A DNA stretch of 64,000 bases from Hygrophila difformis. Its lineage: Eukaryota > Streptophyta > Magnoliopsida > Lamiales > Acanthaceae. Positions 1-12,082 of the stretch are shown here, piece after piece; the first letter of the stretch is position 1, and the number at the start of each line of letters is the position of its first letter. The position numbers and the translations under genes are program-made. The notes beneath the pieces were generated by a model. The model worked only from the letters and a program-made list of their open reading frames with translations. It did no database searches and was not told the DNA's origin. The stretch covers positions 30,779,383 to 30,843,382 of the forward strand of contig JAOANR010000006.1 in assembly GCA_030278955.1 (NCBI GenBank), in the 5' to 3' direction.

Positions 1-2293
1 TGGTTCGGATAGTGGTCGGTGGAAGCCTTGGCGGTTCGTCCATCCGGGATTATGACAGCTGCTCAGCTGACTCCTATCCGGATACAGTTTCCTTTTCTTT
101 ATCTTAATTTCAAACCTGAATCTAGAGTTGTAGTAATGATAGATGATATATGCCAATGTTATCTAATAATTATTGCAGTAATAGAACATGTGGGTTTTCA
201 TCCAAATTCACAGATAGTGAAGTCTAAGATGACGGCGGCAACTGTCATTTAAGGCATTCCACTGTCTAAAAATCATTCCATCTGCACTACTTGGGACCCG
301 GATAGCAGATGTTTGCCGTCCGGAGAACCCCAATTATTTCTGGCAATCTCTTTAGCCATTTTCTTCGTATCTCTGGCTAATTCATCTTTGTGTATCAAAT
401 TCTGTCTAACCCCACCATATATTTTGGGGTATTTATTTTACTTCTCATATACATGTATGCATGATATTATTATGTAGATATTGTGGTCTATAATATTTTG
501 GAGATCCTTCTCCTTGGACATAGAAGTCTTGATTTAAATCAGATGTTGCATAATAAATTTCCACAAAAATCACTTTATAAAATCCGGATCTGAGTAAGGG
601 ATAAATTCGACAGTTATGACTAACTCATATTCTACAGGGGGTTGATTTTGAGAACTTAGAAGCAGAGTTAGCGATTAGGTCTCACCTAGACTGAAAGGAT
701 CTGTGTTTTCATTGAGAGTTTAGTACCTGTTTAGGGATTGATTCTCAAATATCTATTTGTTTCTCAAAATTACTGTGTGTTGGAAATCTTTTATTAAGTG
801 TTGCATCGAATCAGTGTCCACTTGGATTCGGATAAGATGTGATAAATAATATTGGAGGAACAACATATAGGCCTTGGTTAATTTCTAAGGTAGGGTTGAG
901 TATTCATTCAACTGCTACCTTCTCCCACCAAAGCCTAAAATTGAGTTCTGAGTGAATATATCCGGAATAGATCTTCATAGGTCTGTTCCACTCATGTTTG
1001 TATCTCATAACTACCCGGATGTTATAAGCCCTGTGGCTTACTGATATTTGGGAACTTCTAAATCTGCATCTGGTCACCAAGACTAGGGGCTCTTTTATAC
1101 TAACGGAATGTGATGATCTTTTAAGACTTCCGAGTGATAGGTTTTAAGTGCTTTCTTTACTGCTTTCTTTATCGCTTTCTTTAAAATTCTTTCATAGAGG
1201 CCACTCGGAAGAATTAGAGGTTGGCCGCCGGTTGAAAGGTTTAAGAGTTATGGATTAGTTCGGGATTAGATTTGGACTTTGGGTGTGACAAGGGGGATGA
1301 CAGGAGTACTTGGCATATCAACTAATGATTTGTCAGGTGTTGATTGTCCATCACAGATAAATAATATACCTCAGCAGTGCATTGCAAGGGTAGTTATGTG
1401 TCTGTGGTATCTTAGAATTTGTTGTCTTAAGAGCATGTAAATTCTCACTATAAGTACCTGTCTGTTAAAGGGAACATGGTATAGAGAGCATGAGAGTTAG
1501 CTAACTGGTGGATTATCCCAAACAAAGATCTGTGTATTAAAATGGAAGTTTAATTGTGTTTCATCTGAAATCTTGTTCAATCTTTATTACTTTCTCCATG
1601 TCCCTTCTGTCACATTTTAAATCTGCTTTCGTAGAATAATCTTATCTGCTTTCTTAGCATAATTCTTACCGCTTTCTTGGAATAGATTTAATCGCTTTCT
1701 AGACTAAATTTACCATGCTTTGTAGAATAATCTTTAATTGCTTCCATAGACTAGTTTAAATTATTGTCAAGTAGTTGTTAGAAACCAATGCAAAACTTGA
1801 ATCGAGTAACCGAGTGGAAAATCTTAGTAAGCGACGTGGGCCCTGCTTCTATCGCACATCCTCCAGTGAACGATCCGGTCTTACTATAAATTACTGCAAT
1901 TTTTGACACCGTGCGCTTTCGGGGGCACAGTTTCTTAACACGAGTAATAAAAACGTGACAACCTATAAATATATCCCTAATCCCAAATCCATCTTCATAA
2001 ATTGGTTTCATTAAATAAAATTGAAAACCAGGATTATTATGTTTCAGAAAATACTCATGCAGTGGGAACTTGTCAAAAGTTTCATGGCAAGGATCTTCAT
2101 GGCAGGAAATTGTCAAAAGTTTCATGCCGGGGAGGTCCACAGCGCCGTTTGGATTCCAAGTTTCTCACATGAGTAATAAAAAGTGAAATATATCCTTAAA
2201 CCCTTTCCCACGAATCATAACTCTTTTCTTTTAATAAATCTAACTTGAGATATTTTAGAAAAACTCGTGTTGACGAAATTGTCAAAAGTTTCA
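1..2293 (+). repeat. Athila left LTR (5' about 70 bp outside window)
   Basis: Colinear with 8634-10923 with few differences (for example a short indel near 590-650). It ends in ...TTTCA immediately before the primer binding site. The ORF-like stretches inside it appear in both LTR copies and have no recognisable product. Confidence 0.93.
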
Positions 2294-2311
2294 TGGCGCC
2301 GTTGCCGGGGA
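2294..2311 (+). promoter_or_regulatory. Primer binding site, tRNA-Asp type
   Basis: TGGCGCCGTTGCCGGGGA directly abuts the LTR end. It is complementary to the 3' end of plant tRNA-Asp with CCA, the primer known for Athila elements. The right LTR lacks this continuation, which fixes the LTR boundary. Confidence 0.9.
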
Positions 2312-2439
2312 GGATGCAGCGCCGTTTATTAAGAGAACTACACTCCTGATTTACTCATAGATAGTTTTTGTATATATTCGTGAATCATTATTAACCTGGG
2401 GGTTGTGCAGGTGCTGTCAAATCTTGATACAAACTGCTT

Positions 2440-4614
2440 ATGCAAAGAAGAAAGGCCACATTGCCTGAGCTACCGTTCGATCTAGAAAGAGAAAGGACCG
2501 CTCGCCAACTGAGGGCGCAAGCCAGACGAAGGAAATAGCAGGAAGCCCGGACTCATACCTCACCCGAAACCACAAGCAGTGAAATATCCGATATGGCAGA
2601 GAACCAGGACATTCCCTCGATCTTACCAATAGACCAACCACCCAATAATCCTGATAATGGAGCTGATGGGGGTATGGTAGAACACCCAAATTGTGCCAAC
2701 GAGAAGGAAAATCTGCCTAATCCAAATCAGCAATAGTATCAGCAGTTCCACCAACAACCACCACCCCCTAACCAATATAACCAACAAAACCAAAATATAC
2801 CAAACCAGCAATACCAGAATCAAGCCTTCAATCAGGACCAGTTCCAAAACAACCCTCATGATCCCGATAATACTTTCCAACAGAATCCCAACTATCACCA
2901 GCAATATCCAAACCAAGCAGAGCAAGGAAATCAACAGCAGCAAGCAACAGCTGATTTTATGCAGCCCATCGTGGAGCCCTATCTGGATAGGCCTGGGAGA
3001 GCACAATTCCCTGCACGCAATTTTGAGCTCAAACCGGCACTCATCAACTTGGTGCAAAACAACCAATTTTGCGGTGCAAATCATGAGGATCCCCATGATC
3101 ATCTCCAAACCTTCCTGGAGCTCTGCGACACAATCAAAAATCAGGGAGTCTCACCTGATGCTATAAGACTAATGTTGTTTCCCTTTTCTTCGTTTAGTGG
3201 TGCCAGGGATTGGTATAAATCATTGCCCATAAATCAGAGGAGTACCTGGGCAGATTTGGTGAGGAGTTTTCTGTTAAAGTATTTTCCTGAATCCAAGATA
3301 GACGAGGGACGAGAGAAAATAGGTGAGTTCAAGATAAAGCCGGACGAGTCATTGTATGACGCAAAGGAGAGGTTCGCCAGCCTCTTGAGGTGATGCCCCC
3401 AACACGGATATCAACCGTGGGAGCAACTGAGGAAATTCTATGGAGGACTCACCCATCCATGGAGAATGATGTTGGACGCTGCAGGAGGAAGACATTTACT
3501 CCATTTGCCCATGGATCAAGCCTGGGAAAAGATTGAGACAATGTCGGTCAATAGATCTGTATTGAACAGCAGTGACAAGAAGGCGGACCCTCCTAGAAAA
3601 GTTTTTGCTGTGAGTGAAGGGAAAACAGATTTCGAAAAATTGCAGGAACAGGTAGCTGCGATACAGCTAGGACAGGAGAAAGGAAAGGGAGCAGGTACTT
3701 CCCAGGCAGGAGCCTCATCTAGCCAAGTGCAAGCACATCAATCGGGAGCAATCTGTGGGCTATGTCAAGGACCACATCCAACTGACACATGCCAACAACT
3801 AGCTACCGAAAGCTGCAATTACGCAGGGAACTACCAGAACCGCCACCCCAACCTCTCCTATTCCAACAACAATGCACTCAATGCGCATTTGTTGACACAG
3901 CCAAACCAGCCTAACCAGTTCGCAAACCAGAACCTTCAGCAGAACTTCAGGCCTTAGAACCAAGGATTCGTTCAGCAGAGAGTTCAGAACTTCCAGAATC
4001 AGAACCAGAACTTTCAACCCCATATCCAACAGAGGCCCAACCAAAACCAAGGCCAGAATTTCCAAAACTTCCAAGCCCAACCCGATCAGAATCAGCAATA
4101 CAACCAAAAGCCACCATCTCGCCTGGAGAATTTGATGACTGAGTTTATTTCCAATCAAAGGGAGATAAACCAACAATTGCAGTCATCAATCAAAAATGTG
4201 GAGACGCAGGTCACCCAGTTGGCTAAGGAATTGCAGAACAGAGGGAAAGGAACACTGCCGAGCAGCACTGAAGCCAACCCGCAATGCAAGGAAATCACAT
4301 TGCGGGGAGGCAAGACTCTGAAGGGAAATGTTGGAACTGCAAAGAAGAAAGCTATGAAAGTAAAGGTTTCATTGGAGGTGGAAAAGGAAAAGGAAAAGAT
4401 TGAAGGAGATGAAAGTGTTGAGCTGGTAAAGGATAAATCAGATACAGCTAACCCGCAGGCTGAAGCTGCAAATGAAGCTAAAAAGGGTATGGGTGAAGGT
4501 ACAACTTCCTTCTCTTTACCACCAAAAATTGATAATAATAAGTACATGCCAGGGTGCCGTACCCTGCATGTCTTAAAAATAAGGAACATGACCTTAAATT
4601 CAAGAAATTTCTAG
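2440..4614 (+). pseudogene. Athila gag, several stops and a frameshift
   Basis: The frame opens at ATG 2440 (MQRRKATLPE...) and stays in one phase to about 4545. It contains an Asn/Gln-rich low-complexity segment (about 2700-2950), a Retrotrans_gag-like capsid core (about 2960-3560, with ARNFELKPALINLVQ and GARDWYKSLP), a second Gln/Asn-rich region (about 3800-4110) and a Lys/Glu-rich tail. In-frame stops lie at 2536 (TAG), 2734 (TAG), 3391 (TGA) and 3955 (TAG). Each fits a C-to-T change of CAG or CGA. A one-base shift near 4545-4560 moves the frame into the protease region. The product would be the structural capsid protein of the virus-like particle, but this copy cannot make it. Confidence 0.88.
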
Positions 4615-4649
4615 AACGGTTAACGTAAGTAGAGATAACCATTCCTCTC

Positions 4650-7082
4650 GTGGAAATGATTTCAGAAATGCCCACCTATGCTAAGTTCTTGAAAGAATTG
4701 ATTTCAGGGAAAAGGCAGGTAGAGCAGGAGGAGGTGATCATTCTCAACAGCACATGCAGTGCCATAGTTCAGAGGAAGCTGCCCGAAAAGAAAGAGGACC
4801 CTGGATGTTGCACGCTACCAGTACAGATTGGAAAGGCTAAAGTGAGCATGGGGTTATGTGATCTGGGATCCAGCATCAACGTGATGCCTCTAGCCATGGC
4901 AATTCGCCTAAGGCTCGAAGAGATTGAACCGGTCAAGATGAAACTGCAACTGGCAGACAGATCAATCACTAAGCCCGTAGGAATCCTCAAGGATGTGGTA
5001 GTCAAAACCGGCCAAGTTCTTTTCCCGGTTGACTTCATCATCCTTGACATTGAAGAGGACTCTGAAATGCCGCTTATCCTGGGACGCCCGTTTTTGGCCA
5101 CTGGCGGTGCACTGATTGATGCCACATCTGGGAGAGTCACATTGAGGGTGGATAATCGAGAAATCTCTTTTGACATGGAGGAGCTGCAGAAATTCCCGAA
5201 TGAGGGATCTTGTTCCATGTTTGATGTAATAGAAAGTAGATGTGAGGACGAGAGCATAGACTCTATGACTGTGATGACAGACAAAGTTTCAAAACAGGTA
5301 CTGACGCCTGGAGGTTCTGAGCAACAAAGAAGCTGCAACGCTGTTCACTTCGAAGACCCCATCACTGGGGATCTTGAAGAGTTTGACGGTGTTGAATTCA
5401 CCCCAGAGGAGGAGGAGAGCACCACGGAAGAGGAAGTGGACCCTGTACTGACACAGGGTCCTGAAGGTAAATTTGATCTTTCACCCCCATCCATTTCTCG
5501 CAAATTACTGCCTTCCGTTGAATGTTCGCCAGAGCTTGAACTTAAAATACTTCCGGATCATCTTAAGTACGTTTTTCTCGCTGAACATAAAAGATTACCG
5601 GTAATTGTGTCAGCCAAGCTGACACAAGAACAAGAAAAAGCTCTGGTAGACATTCTAAAGAAATATGTACATGCAATTGGATGGACCATTTCTGATATAA
5701 AAGGAATAAGCCCCTCTGTTTGCATGCACAGAATTTTAATGGAAGAGGAGTACAAGCCCTCTAGGCAACCACAAAGGCGTCTGAACCCCCATATGCAAGA
5801 AGTGGTAAGGAAAGAAGTTATCAAGCTCTTAGATGCTGGTATCATCTATCCTATATCTGACAGCAAATGGGTTAGCCCAGTGCAGGTAGTACCTAAGCGT
5901 GGGGGAATGTGCATAACGACTAATGAGCAAGGAGAAGAAGTGGCGACACGTCCAGTAACCGGTTGGAGAGTCTGCATCGACTACCGGAAGCTTAACACCG
6001 CTACGCGGAAGGATCATTTTCCCTTGCCATTCATTGATCAGATGCTGGAGAGGTTGGCTGGGAGGGAGTACTACTGCTTTTTGGATTGGTACTCTGGTTA
6101 CAATCAGATTGTAATAGCTAGTGAAGATCATGATAAGACCACTTTCACGTGCCCATATGGAACTTTTGCGTACAGGCGCATGCCTTTTGGACTTTGCAAT
6201 GCGCCTGGCACTTTTCAGCGATGCATGATGTCTATTTTCTCAGAATTTATCGAAAAATGCATTGAAGTTTTCATGGATGACTTCTCTGTGTATGGAGATA
6301 CTTTTGATGAATGTTTGACAAATCTTGCAAAAATTTTAAAAAGATGCGAGGACACTAACCTAGTTTTAAACTGGGAGAAGTTCCATTTCATGGTCACCGA
6401 AGGAATAGTGTTGGGTCACCGCATCTCGCGCGCGGGCATCGAAGTCGATAGGGCCAAAGTCTCAGTCATATCCAACCTTCCATTACCAAACTCAATAAAA
6501 GCAGTTAGGAGTTTCTTAGGGCATGCCGGTTTTTACCGGAGATTCATTAAAGACTTTTCTAAAATTGCCAAGCCGCTCACTAATTTGCTTTGTAAAGAAA
6601 ATTCTTTCGTAATAAGTGAAGCGTGTGTTCAAGCCTTTGACACGCTCAAGAAGATGTTGATTTCTGCTCCAATAGTGCAACCACCCGATTGGTCAATGCC
6701 TTTCGAGGTAATGTGCGATGCAAGTGATCTCGCCGTGGGTGCAGTTCTTGGGCAACATAAGGAAGGAAGGCACTGCGTGATTCATTACGCCAGCCATGCC
6801 CTGACTGAAGCCCAAGTCAGTTACACCACCAAGGAGAAAGAGATGTATGCTGTGGTTTTCGCGTTTGATAAATTCAGACAATACCTCATTGGTACGAAAA
6901 CCATAGTATACACCGATCACTCTGCACTGAGATACTTGTTCAGCAAACAAGACGCCAAACCTCGATTAATCAGGTGGGTACTTTTGTTGCAGGAATTTGA
7001 CATCATAATAAAAGATAGAAAAGGCAGAGACAATGGTGCTACTGACCATTTGTCTCGAATAGAAGCTTGTCACTACCTTTAG
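4650..7082 (+). CDS. Athila protease-RT-RNase H open frame, no integrase (partial pol)
   Basis: An 810-codon open frame. The aspartic protease is near residues 55-170, with active site D71-L-G-S-S and the later ILGRPFLATGG motif. Reverse transcriptase runs about 370-620, with WRVCIDYRKLN and the catalytic F-M-D-D (D543, D544). RNase H runs about 680-800, with the VMCDASDLAVG and YTDHSALRYL motifs. The frame probably began upstream as part of a gag-pol polyprotein: homology continues back to about 4560 and is interrupted by a TAA at 4624. The ATG at 4650 is only the first Met after that stop. It ends with DHLSRIEACHYL, where RNase H would normally lead into an integrase zinc domain, and none is found before the LTR. 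Long and open for a decayed element, but not functional as a complete pol. Confidence 0.9.
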   Translation: MEMISEMPTYAKFLKELISGKRQVEQEEVIILNSTCSAIVQRKLPEKKEDPGCCTLPVQIGKAKVSMGLCDLGSSINVMPLAMAIRLRLEEIEPVKMKLQLADRSITKPVGILKDVVVKTGQVLFPVDFIILDIEEDSEMPLILGRPFLATGGALIDATSGRVTLRVDNREISFDMEELQKFPNEGSCSMFDVIESRCEDESIDSMTVMTDKVSKQVLTPGGSEQQRSCNAVHFEDPITGDLEEFDGVEFTPEEEESTTEEEVDPVLTQGPEGKFDLSPPSISRKLLPSVECSPELELKILPDHLKYVFLAEHKRLPVIVSAKLTQEQEKALVDILKKYVHAIGWTISDIKGISPSVCMHRILMEEEYKPSRQPQRRLNPHMQEVVRKEVIKLLDAGIIYPISDSKWVSPVQVVPKRGGMCITTNEQGEEVATRPVTGWRVCIDYRKLNTATRKDHFPLPFIDQMLERLAGREYYCFLDWYSGYNQIVIASEDHDKTTFTCPYGTFAYRRMPFGLCNAPGTFQRCMMSIFSEFIEKCIEVFMDDFSVYGDTFDECLTNLAKILKRCEDTNLVLNWEKFHFMVTEGIVLGHRISRAGIEVDRAKVSVISNLPLPNSIKAVRSFLGHAGFYRRFIKDFSKIAKPLTNLLCKENSFVISEACVQAFDTLKKMLISAPIVQPPDWSMPFEVMCDASDLAVGAVLGQHKEGRHCVIHYASHALTEAQVSYTTKEKEMYAVVFAFDKFRQYLIGTKTIVYTDHSALRYLFSKQDAKPRLIRWVLLLQEFDIIIKDRKGRDNGATDHLSRIEACHYL

Positions 7083-8563
7083 TGTAGCCATTACCATAAA
7101 CTTTAAATGCTTTGTAGTTATAATGAACCCTACCTTCAAGCTAATGATGGGTTTAGGGTTAGTTGTTGCTTTCAAGTATCAATACAAGAAAGAATCCAGA
7201 AATGGGTTTTCATTTCAAGTGTTTGACACTTGTTTAATGCTTTCCTTAGCAATAAATGTTAGAATGTTTGTTTGTTTCAACTAGGTCACATTTATTATGT
7301 CTTAGTTGACTTACATTCTCAATAAATACATGTTTAGTGGGTTTTGGCTTGTTCTTACACCTTAGTGATTCAAATGAGTGTTCTTAGGTTTTAGATGATT
7401 TTAGGTTTGTTAGAATTTATTTTTAGGTTTATTCTGTTGCTGTTTTATTCTCTTTATGTTAGCTTATTGTTGCCTTAGATAATGTAGGTGTTCTTATTTT
7501 TATGAATGTGTTCTTATTAATCTTAGATGTTTAGGTCTTTGATCTTTGATTGCTTGTTTGTAGAAGTAAGGTTTGTTTCATGCCAATACCTGCTAGCCAC
7601 GTAACCTATTATGCCTATTTTCCTTAAAACACTCATTAGTGTGGCTGTGAGGTGACATTGATGTGAAATGAAGGATTTGGTAAATCTTATCCATCATGAA
7701 CCACACAGTGTAAACCGAACCTGCACTTATGAGTTCAAAATATCTTCTGTGAGAAAAGAGATTTGAGGCAATTCGGTCTAGACCGAATTGCCCATGAGAA
7801 TGGAATTGCATGGCAAAAATATTTGTTGAATGCCTTATCTGAAAATTTATATGCAATTCGGTCTAGGCAATTCGGTCTATACCGAATTGCCCATGAGACC
7901 GAATTACATAGCAAAAATTGTTCTCATATGGTGCACAAGCAATTCGGTCTGTGCGAATTCGGTTTAGACCGAATTCCTCCCATAGATCGAACTGACCTTG
8001 TACACCATATTGTATGCATTCCATCCCTTCATGCCTTAGTTTATTTTGTCTCACCAATTCGAATTGCCAATTCGGTCTAGACCGAATTCAATTGGTAATT
8101 CGAATTTCCTTCTTTTTGGGGTAAATGCCTTAGCCAAATTTGAGTGAAGTAATGACTTCATCAATTCGAATTGTCCAATTCGGTTTAGGCCGAATTGCTT
8201 TGACAATTCGAATTAGAGGATGCTTCATGACTTTACAAGGATTAATTGGGTACGGTGTTACTTCATACCTCATGCATCCTCAATTCGGTCTAATTTGCAT
8301 TTTGCCCAATAGACCGAATTGCTTTCTTCCTTCTACTTTCAAAACTCCAAAAAAAACATTTTATTACTTGAGTTGTGTAAGTTGCATGGGTATATTAGGC
8401 CTGGGCCTATTACACCTAATTTTATCCATTACACATCTCAACTCATTAGTGTCTATTTATTGTGTGATTAACACTCACACAATACCAAAAACATTTTCTT
8501 AATTTTGTTTATTTTCCCTTTCATTGTGTGTATGAACAACTAGTAAGAAATATATCAAACTAG
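7083..8563 (+). other. Athila 3' internal noncoding region
   Basis: About 1.5 kb between the end of pol and the 3' LTR. It has no integrase or envelope-like frame. The first 600 bp is T-rich and without recognised features. The middle holds the palindromic array. A GGCCTGGGCC motif (8398-8407) lies between the array and the LTR. A clear polypurine tract next to the LTR is not obvious. Confidence 0.7.
7769..8322 (+). repeat. Array of CTAG-centred palindromes (AATTCGGTCTAGACCGAATT type)
   Basis: At least six clusters of the half-site AATTCGGTC and its complement occur, near 7769-7790, 7853-7909, 7939-7980, 8054-8108, 8161-8219 and 8278-8322. Several form near-perfect inverted repeats centred on CTAG. 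The 8054-8108 and 8161-8219 clusters are also flanked by AATTCGAATT palindromes. Spacing is irregular, so this is not a simple tandem array. Confidence 0.85.
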
Positions 8564-10923
8564 TGTTGGCGGGTATTCCCACACGGATAACTAGCTCGTA
8601 TTCTTAGTATTAATTACTAGTTGTTATTTTGCATGGTTCGGATAGTGGTCGGTGGAAGCCTTGGCGGTTCGTCCATCCAGGATTATGACAGCTGCTCAGC
8701 TGACTCCTATCCGGATACAGTTTCCTTTTCTTTATCTTAATTTCAAACCTGAATCTAGAGTTGTAGTAATGATAGATGATATATGCCAATGTTATCTAAT
8801 AATTATTGCAGTAATAGAACATATGGGTTTTCATCCAAATTCACAGATAGTGAAGTCTAAAATGACGGCGGCAACTGTCATTTAAGGCATTCCACTGTCT
8901 AAAAATCATTCCATCTGGAATACTTGGGACCCGGATAGCAGATGTTTGCCGTCCGGATAACCCCAATTATTTCTGGCAATCTCTTTAGCCATTTTCTTCG
9001 TATCTCTGGCTAATTCATCTTTGTGTATCAAATTCTGTCTAACCCCACCATATATTTTGGGGTATTTATTTTACTTCTCATATACATGTATGCATGATAT
9101 TATTATGTAGATATTGTGGTCTATAATATTTTGGAGATCCTTCTCCTTGGACATAGAACTCTTGATTTAAATCAGATGTTGCATAATAAATTTCCACAAA
9201 AATCACTTTATAAAATCCGGTCTGAGTAAGGGATAAATTCGACAGTTATGACTAACTCATATTCTACAGGGGTTGATTTTGAGAACTTAGAAGCAGAGTC
9301 AGCGATTAGGTCTCACCTAGACTAAAAGGATCTGTGTTTTCATTGAGAGTTTAGTACCTGTTTAGGGAATGATTTTCAAATATCTATTTGTTTCTCAAAT
9401 TACTGTGTGTTGGAAATCTTTTATTAAGTGTTGCATCGAATCGGTGTCCACTTGGATTCAGATAAGATGAGATAAATAATATTGGAGGAACAACATATAG
9501 GCCTTGGTTAATTTCTAAGGTAGGGTTGAGTATTCTTTCAACTGCTATCTTCTCCCCCCAAAGCCTAAAATTGAGTCCAAAGTGAATATATCTAGAATAG
9601 ATCTTCATAGGTCTGTTCCACTCATGTTTGTATCTCATAACTACCCGGATGTTATAAGCCCTGTGGCTTACTGATATTTGGGAAGTTCTAAATTTGCATC
9701 TGGTCACCAAGACTAGGGGCTCTTTTATACTAACGGAATGTGATGATCTTTTAAGACTTCCGAGTGATAGGTTTTAAGTGCTTTCTTTACTGCTTTCTTT
9801 ATCGCTTTCTTTAAAATGTTTTCATAGAGGTCACTCGGAAGAATTAGAGGTTGGCCGCCGGTTGAAAGGTTTAAGAGTTATGGATTAGTTCGGGATTAGA
9901 TTTGGACTTTGGGTGTGACAAGAGGGATGACAGGAGTACTTGGCATATCAACTAATGATTTGTCAGGTGTTGCTTGTCCATCACAGATAAATAATATACC
10001 TCAGCAGTGCATTGCAAGGGTAGTTATGTGTCTGTGGTATTTTAGAATTTGTTGTCTTAAGAGCATGTAAACTCTCACTATAAGTACCTGTCTGTTAAAG
10101 GGAACATGGTATAGAGAGCATGAGAGTTAGCTAACTGATGGATTATCCCAAACAAAGATCTGTGTATTAAAATGGAAGTTTAATTGTGTTTCATCTGAAA
10201 TCTTGTTCAATCTTTATTACTTTCTCCATGTTCCTTCTGTCACATTTTAAATCTGCTTTCGTAGAATAATCTTATCTGCTTTCTTAGCATAATTCTTACC
10301 GCTTTCTTGGAATAGATTTAATCGCTTTCTAGACTAAATCTACCATGCTTTGTAGAATAATCTTTAATTGCTTCCATAAACTAGTTTAAATTATTGTCAA
10401 GTAGTTGTTAGAAACCAATGCAAAACTTGAATCGAGTAACCGAGTGGAAAATCTTAGTAAACGACGTGGGCCCTGCTTCTATCGCACATCCTCCAGTGAA
10501 CGATCCGGTCTTACTATAAATTACTGCAATTTTTGACACCGTGCGCTTTCGGGGGCACAGTTTCTTAACACGAGTAATAAAAACGTGACAACCTATAAAT
10601 ATATCCCTAATCCCAAATCCATCTTCATAAATTGGTTTCATTAAATAAAATTGAAAACCAGGATTATTATGTTTCAGAAAATACTCATGCAGTGGGAACT
10701 TGTCAAAAGTTTCATGGCAAGGATCTTCATGGCAGGAAATTTTCAAAAGTTTCATGCCGGGGAGGTCCACAGCGCCGTTTGGATTCCAAGTTTCTCACAT
10801 GAGTAATAAAAAGTGAAATATATCCTTAAACCCTTTCCCACGAATCATAACTCTTTTCTTTTAATAATTCTAACTTGGCATATTTTAGAAAAACTCGTGT
10901 TGACGAAATTGTCAAAAGTTTCA
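8564..10923 (+). repeat. Athila right LTR, 2360 bp
   Basis: Begins TGTTGGCGGG and ends GTTTCA (TG...CA). It matches the left LTR along its whole length. The same family LTR occurs, more diverged, at 37378-39445. The sequence after it (10924 onward) belongs to the host element. Confidence 0.92.
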
Positions 10924-11544
10924 AGTGTTAATTATGCTTAAATTTTACGTATTTACCATGTTTTTAAATGATGCTTCTAAATTACGTTCTTAAATTTGCT
11001 TTTAAAATTTCGCTTTTTAATTAAGTCCTTAAATTATGTATTCTCGTCTTGAGTAAATTAATCATGTTTTTCCGCTGCAAGTAAACTATGAATTTTAAAT
11101 TAAATTCGTAACGCATGAAAAGTGTAATTCTAATTAAACATATGTAACCCCTTAAATTGTTTTGTTAGGGATTAACTTACTCAGTATTTTATATACTGAT
11201 AAAACCCGTTGTTCATTTTTCCATTACAGAGTACGGAGCATGATCATGCATCGGGGGACCACTTTGGGCATTTAATTATTTGTTTTACATGACTTGCATA
11301 CGGGCTTGTTAACCCGAGTTTTGGCCATGTCGGCCCTGTATTTTAATTTCCGCTGCAACTTATTATTTTTATCATGTATGGATGATATTATATTATTATT
11401 TTAAGTAATTCCGGACTGGCTTTTAAAACTTTTTTCCAACACTTATAGCCTTGCATCTCTTTAGCAAGCTCGGAGAAACCGTGTCTTGCTAGGGAGGTGT
11501 GGCGGTGGCACCCCAGCCTGGGTTATCAAATCCGGGGTGTTACA
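10924..11544 (+). repeat. Left LTR 3' portion of gag-only chromovirus
   Basis: Matches 15937-16551 closely, from AGTGTTAATTATGC to the terminal TGTTACA. The upstream part of this LTR should lie beyond the left window edge, on the other side of the Athila insertion. Confidence 0.9.
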
Positions 11545-11547
11545 AAG

Positions 11548-11560
11548 TGGTATCAGAGCC
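11548..11560 (+). promoter_or_regulatory. Primer binding site, initiator-Met tRNA type
   Basis: TGGTATCAGAGCC lies three bases after the LTR end and is complementary to the 3' end of initiator tRNA-Met, the usual plant chromovirus primer. From here to the gag ATG (11561-12082) is an AT-rich leader in which no other feature was seen. Confidence 0.88.
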
Positions 11561-12082
11561 CGGAAATATTTTTAAATTATTATTATTTTTGCCCAATATA
11601 GAGAGGCCAAGGATTTTTAAACAAATATTAATATTATTTTAAAATTTTTAAGTACCATTATTATTATTTTTAAATTTTAAGTTTTATTTCCATGGAAAAA
11701 AATTTATTTTAAACCTATGGAAAAAAAATTTACATATGCATAGAAATTTTTCCAATAAGTTTTTAAAGTCACGAGAATATTTTTCGGGGTTGGGGTAGCA
11801 TTGTATAAAGCACACATGCATTCGCATACATACATACATGAATATCGTGCTAATTTTTTTTTTTTATGTGAATTAACAGTGTCAAAACTCTTACCTTAAA
11901 ATTTGTCATGACCTTGATTTAGAAGCGTTTGCTTAAAACTAATTTTGCCTTAGTCCTAGAACTTGATCACCTAAGTTTAGCATTCTCCTATCTATTACCT
12001 CTTGTCAATCCCATCTTATAGATTTTCTTGAACGCTAACTTGCCTTAGATTAGAAGCTCATCTTCACATGTGTTGTGACAGA

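Larger units (their letters stand above)
1..10923 (+). mobile_element. Athila-lineage Ty3/gypsy retrotransposon, integrase missing
   Basis: Two near-identical LTRs (window edge to 2293, and 8564-10923) enclose a tRNA-Asp-type primer site, gag, protease, RT and RNase H, all on the plus strand. Aligning the LTR copies puts the true left end about 70 bp before the window. The gag and protease sequence (a D-L-G-S-S active site rather than the usual DSG) and the tRNA-Asp primer site are Athila traits. The reading frame stops after RNase H and no integrase follows, so the copy cannot integrate by itself. The base after the right LTR continues exactly into a sequence also found uninterrupted at about 15936, so this element is nested in the left LTR of the next retrotransposon. 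Confidence 0.93.

Noticed and set aside
1778..2140. 120-codon ORF in the Athila LTR, also at 10408-10770 and partly at 39138
   Set aside because: It appears in all LTR copies because the LTR is repeated. No recognised domain, and it lies in a regulatory LTR on the opposite strand to the element's genes.
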